Of a stretch of DNA of 10,125 bases, positions 1-6,173 are shown one piece after another. The first letter of the stretch is position 1; each line of letters begins with the position of its first letter. The notes under the pieces were generated by a model. That model saw only the letters and a list, made by a program, of their open reading frames with translations, was not told where the DNA came from and made no database searches. Location of the stretch: contig JAIESJ010000171.1 of assembly GCA_019746155.1 (NCBI GenBank), positions 1-10,125 of the forward strand, given 5' to 3'. The translations under genes and the position numbers were made by a program. The DNA comes from Burkholderiales bacterium. GTDB lineage: Bacteria; Pseudomonadota; Gammaproteobacteria; Burkholderiales; SG8-41.

Positions 1-14
1 TGCACGGCGTGTTG

Positions 15-30
15 CCCCCCGAAGGGGGAG
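15..30. repeat. small C/G palindrome upstream of the wbpM-like gene
   Basis: Five C (16-20) and five G (24-28) flank a GAA loop, giving a short hairpin about 20 bases before the ATG at 50. It resembles the cores of the longer palindromic repeats elsewhere in the window, but only the edge of this intergenic region is in view. It could equally be the tail of a terminator for an upstream gene. Confidence 0.4.
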
Positions 31-49
31 ATGTAGATGCGTTAGAGCG

Positions 50-2017
50 ATGAAGTTCAACTGGCGCACCCTGCTCGCGTTCACGCACGATGTCGCCGCC
101 GCCATCGCGGCCTGGCTTGCGGCGTTCTGGCTGCGGTTCAACCTTGAGATCCCGGACTACTTTTTGAAGATTGCCCTGGAATCGCTGGTATGGGTCGTGC
201 CCTTACATGGAGCGCTTTTCCTGAGTTTCGGGTTGTACCGCGGCCTCTGGCGCTTCGCGAGTTTGCCCGACCTAAAGCGGATCGTTGCCGCGATTGCGAT
301 CGGCGCAATTGCCGCGCCTGCCGTACTATTCATGCTGCAGATCGTGGTGCCGCGCTCGGTATTGATCATGAGCCCGGTATTTCTGGCCATGATCATGGGC
401 GGCAGCCGCCTGGCTTATCGCGCCTGGAAAGAACACAATCTGGACAGTCTGATCCCGGAAAAGCGCGAGCCGGTGTTCGTGCTCGGCGCCGAAGAGGCCG
501 CGGTCAATCTCATCAGGGAACTCGCGCGCAGCCCGCAGTGGAAAGTGGTAGGTGTATTCGATGACGATGTCGCCAAACGTGGCCGTCAACTGCATGGCGT
601 AAACGTGCTCGGCTGTCTCGACGATCTACCGCATTGGAAACAAAAGCTCGCTATCCGGCACGCCATCATCGCCATGCCGGGAGCGGCGCACGGCGCGCGG
701 CGGCGCGCGGTTGAAATCGCCCGCAGTGCGGGCCTCAATGTGCTGACGGTGCCGTCGTTCGACGATTTAATAAGCGGTCGGGTCACGGTGTCGCAAGTCC
801 GTCACATCGAGCTCGACGACCTGCTGGGACGCGATCCGGTCGTTCTTGACACCGCGGGCCTGACCGGGTGGTTCAGCGGACGCGCCGTGCTGGTGACCGG
901 CGCCGGCGGTTCGATCGGTGCGGAGCTGGCCCGGCAAATCGCGCGCTTTGCGCCGCGGCAACTGATTTTGTTCGAGCTCAACGAATTCGCGCTCTACTCC
1001 ATCGAGCAGGAGTTCGCCGGGCGGTTTCCCGGGCTGTCGGTGGTGTGCGCGATCGGCGACGTCAAGGACGCCGCACGCGTCAATCAGCTGATGGCCGCCT
1101 ACCGCCCTTCGCTCGTTTTCCATGCCGCAGCCTACAAGCACGTCCCGCTGATGGAAAACGAGAACGCGTGGCAGGCGGTACTCAACAATGTTTTGGGGAC
1201 GCAGGTCGTGGCGCAGGCGGCAATCGCGCACGGCCTGGAGAAGTTTGTCTTCGTCTCGACCGACAAGGCGGTGAATCCGGCCAACGTGATGGGCGCGAGC
1301 AAGCGGCTCGCCGAGATGGTGTGCCAGGCGCTGCAACAAACCTCGCCTCCGGCTCCTCCATCCCTCGTTTCTGACCTCCCTTTCAAAGGGGGGGAGGAAG
1401 CTTGTACCTCCCTTCTCCCTCCGGGACCTCGGTGCCGCCTGACGGTAGAAGGGTCGGGGATGAGGGCGGCAGAGGAGGGAAAGAGAAACACGCGTTTCGT
1501 GATGGTGCGCTTCGGCAACGTGCTGGGTTCTACCGGCAGCGTGATCCCGAAGTTCCGCGAACAGATCGCGCGCGGCGGGCCGGTCACGGTGACCCATCCC
1601 GAGATCACGCGTTACTTCATGTCGATCCCGGAGGCGGTGCAACTGGTGCTGCAGGCGGGACTGATGGGCCAGGGCGGCGAGATTTTCGTGCTCGATATGG
1701 GCGAGCCGGTCAGGATCGTCGATCTTGCGCGCGAGCTGATCAGGCTGTCAGGCTTCAGCGAGAACGAGATCAGAATCGTTTACACCGGATTGCGCCCCGG
1801 CGAGAAACTTTATGAAGAACCGCTCGCGGCGGATGAAAACACCCTGCCTACGCCCCACCCCAAGTTGCGCATCGCCAAGGCCCGGCAGGAGAACGGTGAA
1901 TGGTTGGCGCGGCTCGAGCAGTGGCTTGCACGTGGCGATGTCCCGGTCGACGAAACCGTCAAAGCCGAACTCGCGCAGTGGGTGCCCGAGTACAGACGAG
2001 CGAACGGTGAATCGTGA
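50..2017 (+). CDS. wbpM: membrane-bound nucleoside-diphosphate-sugar 4,6-dehydratase, WbpM/CapD type, with an in-frame repeat insertion
   Basis: Product is 655 aa. The N-terminus (about residues 8-130) is hydrophobic with about four membrane segments, as in WbpM/CapD/PglF proteins. A CoA-binding-like Rossmann region (VFVLGAEEAA, about 143-200) follows, then the SDR catalytic domain with the nucleotide-binding motif TGAGGSIG at 283-290. The active site reads STDKAVNPANVMGASK (403-418). Met414 stands where classical SDRs have Tyr, which is the S-M-K arrangement known for long WbpM-type enzymes. By family knowledge these dehydrate UDP-GlcNAc-type sugars to 4-keto-6-deoxy intermediates for O-antigen or capsule at the inner membrane. 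The C-terminal signatures RFGNVLGS, VTHPEITRYFM and GLRPGEKLYEE are intact. Odd: about 48 residues (431-478), rich in P, G, E and R, separate the catalytic helix from the next strand and are encoded by a palindromic repeat. The stop lies in a GGTGAATCGTGAATGG tract. The symbol reflects the family; the exact substrate is not determined. Confidence 0.93.
   Translation: MKFNWRTLLAFTHDVAAAIAAWLAAFWLRFNLEIPDYFLKIALESLVWVVPLHGALFLSFGLYRGLWRFASLPDLKRIVAAIAIGAIAAPAVLFMLQIVVPRSVLIMSPVFLAMIMGGSRLAYRAWKEHNLDSLIPEKREPVFVLGAEEAAVNLIRELARSPQWKVVGVFDDDVAKRGRQLHGVNVLGCLDDLPHWKQKLAIRHAIIAMPGAAHGARRRAVEIARSAGLNVLTVPSFDDLISGRVTVSQVRHIELDDLLGRDPVVLDTAGLTGWFSGRAVLVTGAGGSIGAELARQIARFAPRQLILFELNEFALYSIEQEFAGRFPGLSVVCAIGDVKDAARVNQLMAAYRPSLVFHAAAYKHVPLMENENAWQAVLNNVLGTQVVAQAAIAHGLEKFVFVSTDKAVNPANVMGASKRLAEMVCQALQQTSPPAPPSLVSDLPFKGGEEACTSLLPPGPRCRLTVEGSGMRAAEEGKRNTRFVMVRFGNVLGSTGSVIPKFREQIARGGPVTVTHPEITRYFMSIPEAVQLVLQAGLMGQGGEIFVLDMGEPVRIVDLARELIRLSGFSENEIRIVYTGLRPGEKLYEEPLAADENTLPTPHPKLRIAKARQENGEWLARLEQWLARGDVPVDETVKAELAQWVPEYRRANGES
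1340..1483 (+). repeat. palindromic (BIME-like) repeat inserted in frame inside the wbpM-like gene
   Basis: These 144 bases (48 codons, no stop) separate the conserved KRLAEMVCQALQQ helix from TRFVMVRFGNVLGS. Homologues, as remembered, have only a few residues there. The left half has CTCCATCCCTCG, then GACC and a hairpin centred on CCCTTTCAAAGGG (1378-1390). The right half has CCCTTCT (1410-1416) pairing with AGAAGGG (1447-1453), followed by TCGGGGATGAGGGCGG (1454-1469). These are the forward and reverse versions of the intergenic element seen at 2161-2272 and 6267-6460. Two oppositely oriented units form a BIME-like composite. Exact borders are estimated from where homology to the enzyme should stop and resume. 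Confidence 0.75.
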
Positions 2018-2030
2018 ATGGGAACCCCTT

Positions 2031-2101
2031 CCTCCTCTTCAAGGGGAGCAATACTTTACGAACCCTCCCCTTCAAGGGGAGGGTACGGGTGGGGATGGGT
2101 A
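2031..2101. repeat. two palindromic repeat units after the wbpM-like gene
   Basis: The first unit pairs CTCCTC (2032-2037) with GGGGAG (2043-2048) around a TTCAA loop. The second is a perfect 8-bp stem, CCCTCCCC (2063-2070) with GGGGAGGG (2076-2083), around the same TTCAA loop. It is followed by the signature arm TACGGGTGGGGATGGGTA. This arm matches the element family in reverse orientation relative to the copies at 2161-2272. The units could stop or slow transcription between the dehydratase and ligase genes, but there is no T-run of a classical terminator. Confidence 0.7.
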
Positions 2102-2160
2102 TGAATAATGGGATGATACTGATCCCCGGCAGCCATTTCATTCAGAGTCCGCCGGGATGA

Positions 2161-2272
2161 GTACCCACCCCCATCCCGACCTTCCCCCTGAGGGGGAAGG
2201 AGAGAAGTGTGCCCAAGAGGGCATGGCGAGGTTCCCCCACCCCCATCCCAACCTTCCCCCTGAAGGGGCAGG
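2161..2272 (+). repeat. 72-nt-period palindromic repeat, about 1.5 copies, before waaL
   Basis: Copy 1 has CCCACCCCCATCCCGACC (2164-2181) running into a 9-bp hairpin, CCTTCCCCC-TGA-GGGGGAAGG (2180-2200). A smaller hairpin, TGCCC-AAGA-GGGCA, follows near 2210-2224. Copy 2 repeats the arm and main hairpin at 2234-2272, exactly 72 bases downstream (ACCTTCCCC at 2179 and 2251). The unit is the reverse complement of the 72-nt unit at 6267-6460 with scattered substitutions. Together with 2031-2101 it fills most of the 267-base gap before waaL. Confidence 0.85.
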
Positions 2273-2274
2273 AG
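2270..2274 (+). promoter_or_regulatory. ribosome binding site of waaL, inside a repeat hairpin
   Basis: AGGAG lies 10 bases before the GTG at 2285 and supports that start. Its first three bases are also the closing 3' arm of the repeat hairpin 2252-2272 (CCT at 2252-2254 pairs with AGG at 2270-2272), so the repeat both supplies and may partly mask the site. Confidence 0.55.
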
Positions 2275-2284
2275 TCGCTCGTCT

Positions 2285-3514
2285 GTGTCTCTGACCCGTT
2301 ACGCTGACCGGACGGCGCGCTGGGCCGCAATCGCGCTCGGTTTTTCGATCCCGATTTCGGTTGCGCTCGACAACGTGCTGCTGGCGCTGGCGCTGGCGGG
2401 ATGGTTCGCTGGCGGCGATTATAAACATAAGTTATTGATAATAAAGAGAAATTATATATCGATCGCGGCGCTTGCGCTGTTTGTGCTGCTGCTTGTCGGC
2501 ACACTCTACGGCGACCGCGAGGCGGGAGACGCCGCAAACTATCTCGGAAAGTACGCCGATCTGCTGTTTATCCCGGTTTTTCTGTTCCTGTTCCGCGATG
2601 CCGCGACGCGCCGCCACGCGCTTTATGCCCTGACTGCATCGCTGTCGATGGTCTTGCTGTTATCTTATTTGACCAAGGCCGGCGTGGTGCCGAAAAATCC
2701 ATTTACGATCGGCGATGCAGCCTACCCAGTCGTGTTCAAGCTGCACCTGACGCACAACATCCTGATGGCCTACGCCGCTTTCCTGTTCGCCTGGTTGGCA
2801 CTAACAGCCACGTCATCAAAAATCAAGCTGGGCTGGAGCACGCTTGCCGTTCTCGCAGCAATCAACGTCACCATGATGGTGCAAGGCGCAACCGGTTACC
2901 TTGTTTTTTTCGGGCTGGCCCTGCTTCTGGGTTTCGACCGCAATCGCTGGCGCGGCCTTGGCGCGGCGGCAGTGATCATTACGGCGCTTGCAGGCGCATT
3001 GACCCTCATTCCGGGCCCCTTCCGGGAGCGGGTGAACATCATCGCCAAAGAAACCCAAGGCTGGAGAACCGATCGTCCCGCGCAGACCTCGGCGGGGTTA
3101 CGCCTGGAGTTCTACCGCAACACGCTGGCGATCATCGCCGACCATCCCGTGATCGGGGTGGGCACCGGCGGCCTTCCCAAGGCCTATGCCGACAAGACCC
3201 AGGGCACGGGTGCGATGGAAACCCGCAATCCCCATAATGAATTTCTGAATATCACCGTACAGATCGGCCTGATCGGTTTGGCCGTGCTGCTCGTCCTGTT
3301 TTACCTACAGTGGCGCTTTGCCGCGCGGCTCGCCTCTCCTCTCGAATGCCATCTTGCGCGCGGGCTGGTGCTGACCATGGCCATCGGCTGCATGCTCAAT
3401 TCCCTGCTGCTGGATCACACCGAGGGCTTGTTTTACGCGTGGCTGACGGGCGTGCTCTATGGCGGACTGCCGGCGGTAAGCGGTAAATCGTACCCTCAAA
3501 GTAAGGGGTATTGA
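2285..3514 (+). CDS. waaL: O-antigen ligase (WaaL/RfaL family, Wzy_C domain)
   Basis: Product is 409 aa, mostly hydrophobic, with roughly 10-12 membrane segments, the normal size and shape for WaaL. Family members transfer undecaprenyl-linked O-antigen to the lipid A-core on the periplasmic face. The large periplasmic loop region has TSAGLRLEFYRNTLAIIADHP, followed by GVGTGGLPKAYA and the hallmark NPHNEFLNI before the last membrane segments. The conserved Arg and His here are those considered functionally important in WaaL. The GTG start is supported by AGGAG at 2270-2274 and by the immediate N-terminal match to ligases (RWAAIALGFSIPISVALDN). Odd points: residues about 45-59 are encoded by a very AT-rich patch (2418-2462), and the last residues (SYPQSKGY) are encoded by the palindromic repeat that also flanks mazEF. 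A Wzy polymerase shares the same Pfam domain; ligase is favoured by the NPHNEFL motif and by neighbouring core transferases. Confidence 0.85.
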   Translation: MSLTRYADRTARWAAIALGFSIPISVALDNVLLALALAGWFAGGDYKHKLLIIKRNYISIAALALFVLLLVGTLYGDREAGDAANYLGKYADLLFIPVFLFLFRDAATRRHALYALTASLSMVLLLSYLTKAGVVPKNPFTIGDAAYPVVFKLHLTHNILMAYAAFLFAWLALTATSSKIKLGWSTLAVLAAINVTMMVQGATGYLVFFGLALLLGFDRNRWRGLGAAAVIITALAGALTLIPGPFRERVNIIAKETQGWRTDRPAQTSAGLRLEFYRNTLAIIADHPVIGVGTGGLPKAYADKTQGTGAMETRNPHNEFLNITVQIGLIGLAVLLVLFYLQWRFAARLASPLECHLARGLVLTMAIGCMLNSLLLDHTEGLFYAWLTGVLYGGLPAVSGKSYPQSKGY

Positions 3515-3526
3515 AAAGAATGAATG
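3486..3526 (-). repeat. left inverted copy of the repeat flanking mazEF
   Basis: Read on the minus strand this is ATTCATTCTTTTCAATACCCC (3505-3525), followed by TTACTTTGAGGGTACGATT. The first 21 bases match 4343-4363 exactly, and the remainder matches 4364-4379 with a small indel. It covers the last codons and stop of waaL, so the ligase C-terminus is partly repeat-encoded. Confidence 0.85.
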
Positions 3527-3580
3527 GCAAGTGGCAAGAGCGGCGTCCTGTTTTTCATTTTACCCGCCCGCAATCGCCGG

Positions 3581-3609
3581 TTGACCCGGTGCGTCCGGCA
3601 CGGTAGTAT
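3581..3609 (+). promoter_or_regulatory. sigma-70-type promoter of mazEF
   Basis: TTGACC (3581-3586) and TAGTAT (3604-3609) are separated by exactly 17 bases, close to the vegetative consensus. It lies about 30 bases before the mazE start. This gives the toxin-antitoxin pair its own transcription independent of waaL. Confidence 0.65.
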
Positions 3610-3621
3610 CTACAAAGTAGA
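3609..3621. promoter_or_regulatory. probable MazE/MazEF operator palindrome
   Basis: TCTACAAAGTAGA is a perfect inverted repeat (TCTAC-AAA-GTAGA) that overlaps the end of the -10 element and the expected transcription start. AbrB-fold antitoxins of the MazE family autorepress by binding palindromes at their promoters, so this is the natural operator candidate. Binding is inferred. Confidence 0.5.
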
Positions 3622-3639
3622 AACATCATCGGAGGCATC

Positions 3640-3882
3640 ATGCTGACCAAGATGCAGAAATGGGGCAACAGCTACGCTGTGCGGCTGCCCAAGGCGGTGG
3701 TTCAAGAAACCGGCATCCGGGAAGGGGAAGCGCTCGAAGTCGAGGTCACGAACCGCCAGATTCGCCTGCGCCGCTCTACCCGGCGTGAGTACTCGCTGGG
3801 CCAGTTGGTGGCGGGAATCCGGCGCAGCAACTTGCACGCAGAGATTGATTTCGGGGCGCCCGAGGGCTGCGAGGCATTCTGA
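3640..3882 (+). CDS. mazE: MazE-family antitoxin (AbrB/SpoVT fold)
   Basis: Product is 80 aa, about the size of E. coli MazE. The N-terminal DNA-binding swapped-hairpin domain is clear: QKWGNSYAVRLPKAVVQETG (6-25), then EGEALEVEV and IRLRR. The C-terminal tail NLHAEIDFGAPEGCEAF resembles the E. coli MazE tail that wraps around and inhibits MazF. The role is to neutralise the downstream toxin and, with it, repress the operon. GGAGG (3631-3635) lies 4 bases before the ATG, a rather tight spacing. The stop overlaps the mazF start by one base (TGATG), implying translational coupling. It is embedded in an LPS cluster and has no obvious link to the neighbours. Confidence 0.92.
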   Translation: MLTKMQKWGNSYAVRLPKAVVQETGIREGEALEVEVTNRQIRLRRSTRREYSLGQLVAGIRRSNLHAEIDFGAPEGCEAF

Positions 3883-4223
3883 TGGCCTCCCGCCACTACG
3901 TGCCCGAACGCGGCGACGTCGTCTGGCTAAATTTCACTCCACAGGCTGGCCATGAGCAGGCTGGACGCCGTCCGGCGCTGGTGCTTTCGCCTGGGAAATA
4001 CAATCGCGCGGCCGGCCTCATGCTCTGCTGCCCGCTGACAACACGGATCAAGGGTTATCCGTTTGAAGTTCCGCTGGAAGGGCCCGATGGTACTCCGGGC
4101 GTGGCGCTAGCGGACCAGGTCAAGAGCGTCGACTGGCAGGCGCGCCGGGCCCAGCGCGCCGGACGCGCGAGCGGGGAAGTCATGGCGGAAGTCATGGCCA
4201 GGGTCCAGGCGCTCTTGCGCTAG
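3882..4223 (+). CDS. mazF: MazF-family mRNA interferase toxin
   Basis: Product is 113 aa, full length for the MazF/PemK family (E. coli MazF is 111). These toxins are sequence-specific endoribonucleases that cut single-stranded mRNA and arrest growth. Visible signatures are GDVVWLNFTPQAGHEQAGRRPALVLSP, PLTTRIKGYPFEV and GVALADQVKSVDWQAR. By alignment in mind with E. coli MazF, Glu25, Arg30 and Thr53 occupy the positions of the active-site residues E24, R29 and T52, so the toxin looks intact. The start overlaps the mazE stop by one base. The cleavage sequence cannot be predicted. The whole two-gene unit, with its promoter, lies between inverted repeats at 3486-3526 and 4343-4379, suggesting it arrived as a module. 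Confidence 0.93.
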   Translation: MASRHYVPERGDVVWLNFTPQAGHEQAGRRPALVLSPGKYNRAAGLMLCCPLTTRIKGYPFEVPLEGPDGTPGVALADQVKSVDWQARRAQRAGRASGEVMAEVMARVQALLR

Positions 4224-4302
4224 ACCGGGGAGGATGGGTCATGGGTGATGAGTAATGGATATCCAGTTGGAAGGCGACATACCCGCCGCCGTTATTGATT
4301 GC

Positions 4303-4317
4303 CGGCAAGAGTTGCCG
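4303..4317. repeat. short hairpin between mazF and the WaaE-like gene
   Basis: CGGCAA-GAG-TTGCCG forms a perfect 6-bp stem with a 3-base loop, about 80 bases after mazF. There is no T-run, so it is not a clear terminator. Its GTCGGCAA/TTGCC core, read on the minus strand, resembles the longer hairpin at 5254-5281. The rest of the gap 4224-4342 shows GGGGAGGATGGGTCATGGG-like repeat debris and a GATTCACGATTCA tract. Confidence 0.45.
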
Positions 4318-4342
4318 ACCCGCAGGCGTCTTACGATTCACG

Positions 4343-4379
4343 ATTCATTCTTTTCAATACCCCCTTGAGGGGTACGATT
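4343..4379 (+). repeat. right inverted copy of the repeat flanking mazEF
   Basis: ATTCATTCTTTTCAATACCCC is followed by a palindromic centre (TACCCC...GGGGTA) and ACGATT. It is the inverted partner of 3486-3526 and related to the nested copies at 5144-5200. It ends 8 bases before the ATG of the next gene and therefore forms that gene's 5' leader. The preceding bases (4331-4347) are a GATTCAC-type tract. Confidence 0.85.
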
Positions 4380-4387
4380 CACCCATA

Positions 4388-5143
4388 ATGAACGTCTCCG
4401 CCATTATCATCACCAAGAATGCCGAGCGGACCCTGCCCCGCTGCTTGGAATCCGTGGCGTGGGCCGACGAAATCGTGGTCGTCGATTCCGGCAGCACCGA
4501 CCGCACGCTCGACATCTGCCGCGAGCTGGGCGCCCAGGTCCACCAGACGCCCGACTGGCCCGGCTACGGTCCGCAGAAAAACCGTGCGCTTGATCTCGCC
4601 TGCGGCGACTGGGTGCTTGCGCTCGATGCCGACGAGTGGGTGGCCCCCGAGCTGCGTGCCGAAATCGATCGCACGCTTGCCGCTCCTGGCAATAAGGCGG
4701 CGTTTGCGATACCGCGACGCTCGAGCTTCTGCGGCCGTCTCATGCGCCACTCCGGCTGGTGGCCCGATTACGTGGTGCGGTTGTTTCGTCGCGATGCCGC
4801 GCGATTTTCCGAGGACAATACGCACGAGCGGCTGATCGTAAACGGCCCGACCGGCAAGCTCAAGCAGCCGCTGATGCACGAAGCGATCACCAGTCTCGAC
4901 CAGATGCTCAACAAGATGAACGTGTATTCGACCAACACCGCGCTGATGCTTCACCGGCGCGGACGGCGCGCTTCGCTTTTTACCGCATTGCTTCATGGCG
5001 GGTGGGCATTCATGCGCACCTATTTCCTGCGCCTGGGCTTTCTCGACGGCCGCGAGGGCTTCATGCTGGCGGTGGCCAACGCGGAGGGCTCCTATTACCG
5101 CTATCTCAAGCTGATGCTGCTGTCCGAAAAAAACCACCGATGA
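4388..5143 (+). CDS. family 2 glycosyltransferase, WaaE/KdtX-like LPS core glucosyltransferase
   Basis: Product is 251 aa. The GT-A fold starts at once (MNVSAIIITKNAERTLPRCLESV), which decides the ATG at 4388 over an upstream in-frame ATG at 4295 that would add 31 non-homologous residues. DSGSTDRT (33-40) binds the nucleotide, and LALDADEW holds the metal-binding DxD (80-82). GYGPQKNRAL between them and the C-terminal GGWAFMRTYFLRLGFLDGREGFMLA pattern are typical of WaaE-type proteins, which add a beta-linked glucose to the inner-core heptose at the cytoplasmic face. No strong ribosome site is visible, because a repeat occupies the leader. The TGA stop is immediately followed by another copy of the repeat. 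The donor sugar is inferred from the family only. Confidence 0.88.
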   Translation: MNVSAIIITKNAERTLPRCLESVAWADEIVVVDSGSTDRTLDICRELGAQVHQTPDWPGYGPQKNRALDLACGDWVLALDADEWVAPELRAEIDRTLAAPGNKAAFAIPRRSSFCGRLMRHSGWWPDYVVRLFRRDAARFSEDNTHERLIVNGPTGKLKQPLMHEAITSLDQMLNKMNVYSTNTALMLHRRGRRASLFTALLHGGWAFMRTYFLRLGFLDGREGFMLAVANAEGSYYRYLKLMLLSEKNHR

Positions 5144-5200
5144 ATTCTTCTCAATACCCTTCTTTTCAACACCCCCTTGAGGGGTGCCTTGAGGGATACG
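5144..5200 (+). repeat. repeat apparently nested in a copy of itself
   Basis: ATTCTTCTCAATACCC (5144-5159) and CTTGAGGGATACG (5188-5200) together make one complete element like 4345-4376. Between them lies a second near-complete copy, TTCTTTTCAACACCCCCTTG with AGGGGTGC (about 5160-5187). The break is at the centre of the outer palindrome. This begins directly after the stop codon of the WaaE-like gene. Confidence 0.65.
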
Positions 5201-5253
5201 CCGATAAGGTCATGCCCGGAGTCAAAAAGCCTGGCCACGGAAGACACACAGAG

Positions 5254-5281
5254 GTAGGTCGGCAAAGGATTGCCAACCTAC
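5254..5281. repeat. 12-bp-stem hairpin in the gap between the two GT2 genes
   Basis: GTAGGTCGGCAA and TTGCCAACCTAC pair over 12 positions with one mismatch around an AGGA loop. GGCCACGGAAGACACACAGAGG precedes it. No T-run follows, so it is probably a repeat element rather than an intrinsic terminator. Confidence 0.6.
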
Positions 5282-5285
5282 CGCC

Positions 5286-5318
5286 CACCATTCACCGTTT
5301 ACTACTCACCATTCACCA
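5286..5318. repeat. CCATTCACC low-complexity tract before a glycosyltransferase gene
   Basis: CACCATTCACC occurs twice, separated by GTTTACTA. It is the reverse complement of the GGTGAATGG-type tracts at about 2004-2022 and 7597-7633, and similar to 4331-4347. It ends just before the ATG at 5325 and displaces any Shine-Dalgarno sequence. Confidence 0.55.
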
Positions 5319-5324
5319 AAGCGA

Positions 5325-6137
5325 ATGCGAATAGCCGTCGTCGTCACCGCCTACAACCGTCCCGATGCGCTTGCCGCCCTGCTTGACGGCTATCTGCACC
5401 AGGACGACCGCAACTTCGAAGTGATCATCGCCGACGATGGTTCCACCGATGAAGTGCGGCAGGTGGTCGAGTCCTACGCGCGCCGTGCGCCGTTTGCGTT
5501 GTCCCATCTGTGGCACGAGGACCGCGGCTTCCGCGCCGCAGTCATGCGCAACCGCGGGCTTGCCGCGACAGGCGCCGATTATGTGATTTACACTGACGCC
5601 GACTGCGTGCCGCCGCGCGATTTCGTGAGCCGGCATCGCCGGCTTGCCGAACCCGGATACTTCCTGTCCGGCAACCGCATTCTGCTGAGCGAAGGATTTA
5701 CGGCGAAGGTGCTGAGGCAGCGTCTGCCGCTTTATGACTGGGGCCTGTCGCGCTGGCTCGGCGCGTGGCTCAGACGCGACATCAACCGCTGGCTGCCCAT
5801 GGTGAAGCTTCCCGACGGCGCATTCCGCAAACGCTCGCCCGACCGCTGGAAGGGCGTAAAGACCTGCAACCTTTCGGCCTGGCGCAAAGACCTCATTGCC
5901 GTAAACGGCTTCGACGAGTCCTACGCCGGAAAATGGGGGCTCGAGGATACCGATCTGGTGATACGCCTGCTCCACGCGGGTATCAGGCACAAGAGCGCAC
6001 GCTTCGCCGCGCCGGTATTCCACCTCTGGCATCGCGAGGCGGACAAGCGCGGTTTCAATGAGAACCAGCGCCTGCTCGACGACCTCATCGCTTCGAGACG
6101 CACTTACGCGAAAGTGGGCGTCGATCAATATCTGTAG
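5325..6137 (+). CDS. family 2 glycosyltransferase with galactosyltransferase-type C-terminal region
   Basis: Product is 270 aa. The N-terminal GT-A domain begins MRIAVVVTAYNRPDALAALL, with the nucleotide-binding ADDGSTDE around 36-43 and the metal-binding YTDADC (DxD 91-93). The C-terminal part has TCNLSAWRKDLIAVNGFDE (180-198) and KWGLEDTDLVIRLLHAG. The latter corresponds to the W-G-x-E-D-x-D-L acid motif of the Glyco_transf_7C/chondroitin-synthase-like group, where the E-D pair supplies the catalytic base. No membrane segment is evident, so it should act on the cytoplasmic side. In this position it probably adds a hexose to the LPS core or O-antigen; donor and acceptor are unknown. The start is fixed by homology beginning at residue 1; no good ribosome site is present. 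Confidence 0.88.
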   Translation: MRIAVVVTAYNRPDALAALLDGYLHQDDRNFEVIIADDGSTDEVRQVVESYARRAPFALSHLWHEDRGFRAAVMRNRGLAATGADYVIYTDADCVPPRDFVSRHRRLAEPGYFLSGNRILLSEGFTAKVLRQRLPLYDWGLSRWLGAWLRRDINRWLPMVKLPDGAFRKRSPDRWKGVKTCNLSAWRKDLIAVNGFDESYAGKWGLEDTDLVIRLLHAGIRHKSARFAAPVFHLWHREADKRGFNENQRLLDDLIASRRTYAKVGVDQYL

Positions 6138-6173
6138 CCCGCGCAACTCACGATGGTCAGACGCAGCACTTCA

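Noticed and set aside
767..1642. 291-codon open frame on the minus strand inside the wbpM-like gene
   Set aside because: It is antisense to a clearly conserved enzyme, its product is rich in R and H with no recognisable motif, and such long shadow frames are common in GC-rich DNA.
4295..4387. Upstream ATG extension of the WaaE-like gene
   Set aside because: The 31 extra residues are encoded by hairpin and repeat sequence, and glycosyltransferase homology begins exactly at the ATG at 4388.
4379..5137. 252-codon minus-strand frame opposite the WaaE-like gene
   Set aside because: Shadow frame of a well-supported gene; no motif.
5313..6146. 277-codon minus-strand frame opposite the second GT2 gene
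   Set aside because: The plus strand carries all conserved glycosyltransferase motifs; the antisense product is not recognisable.
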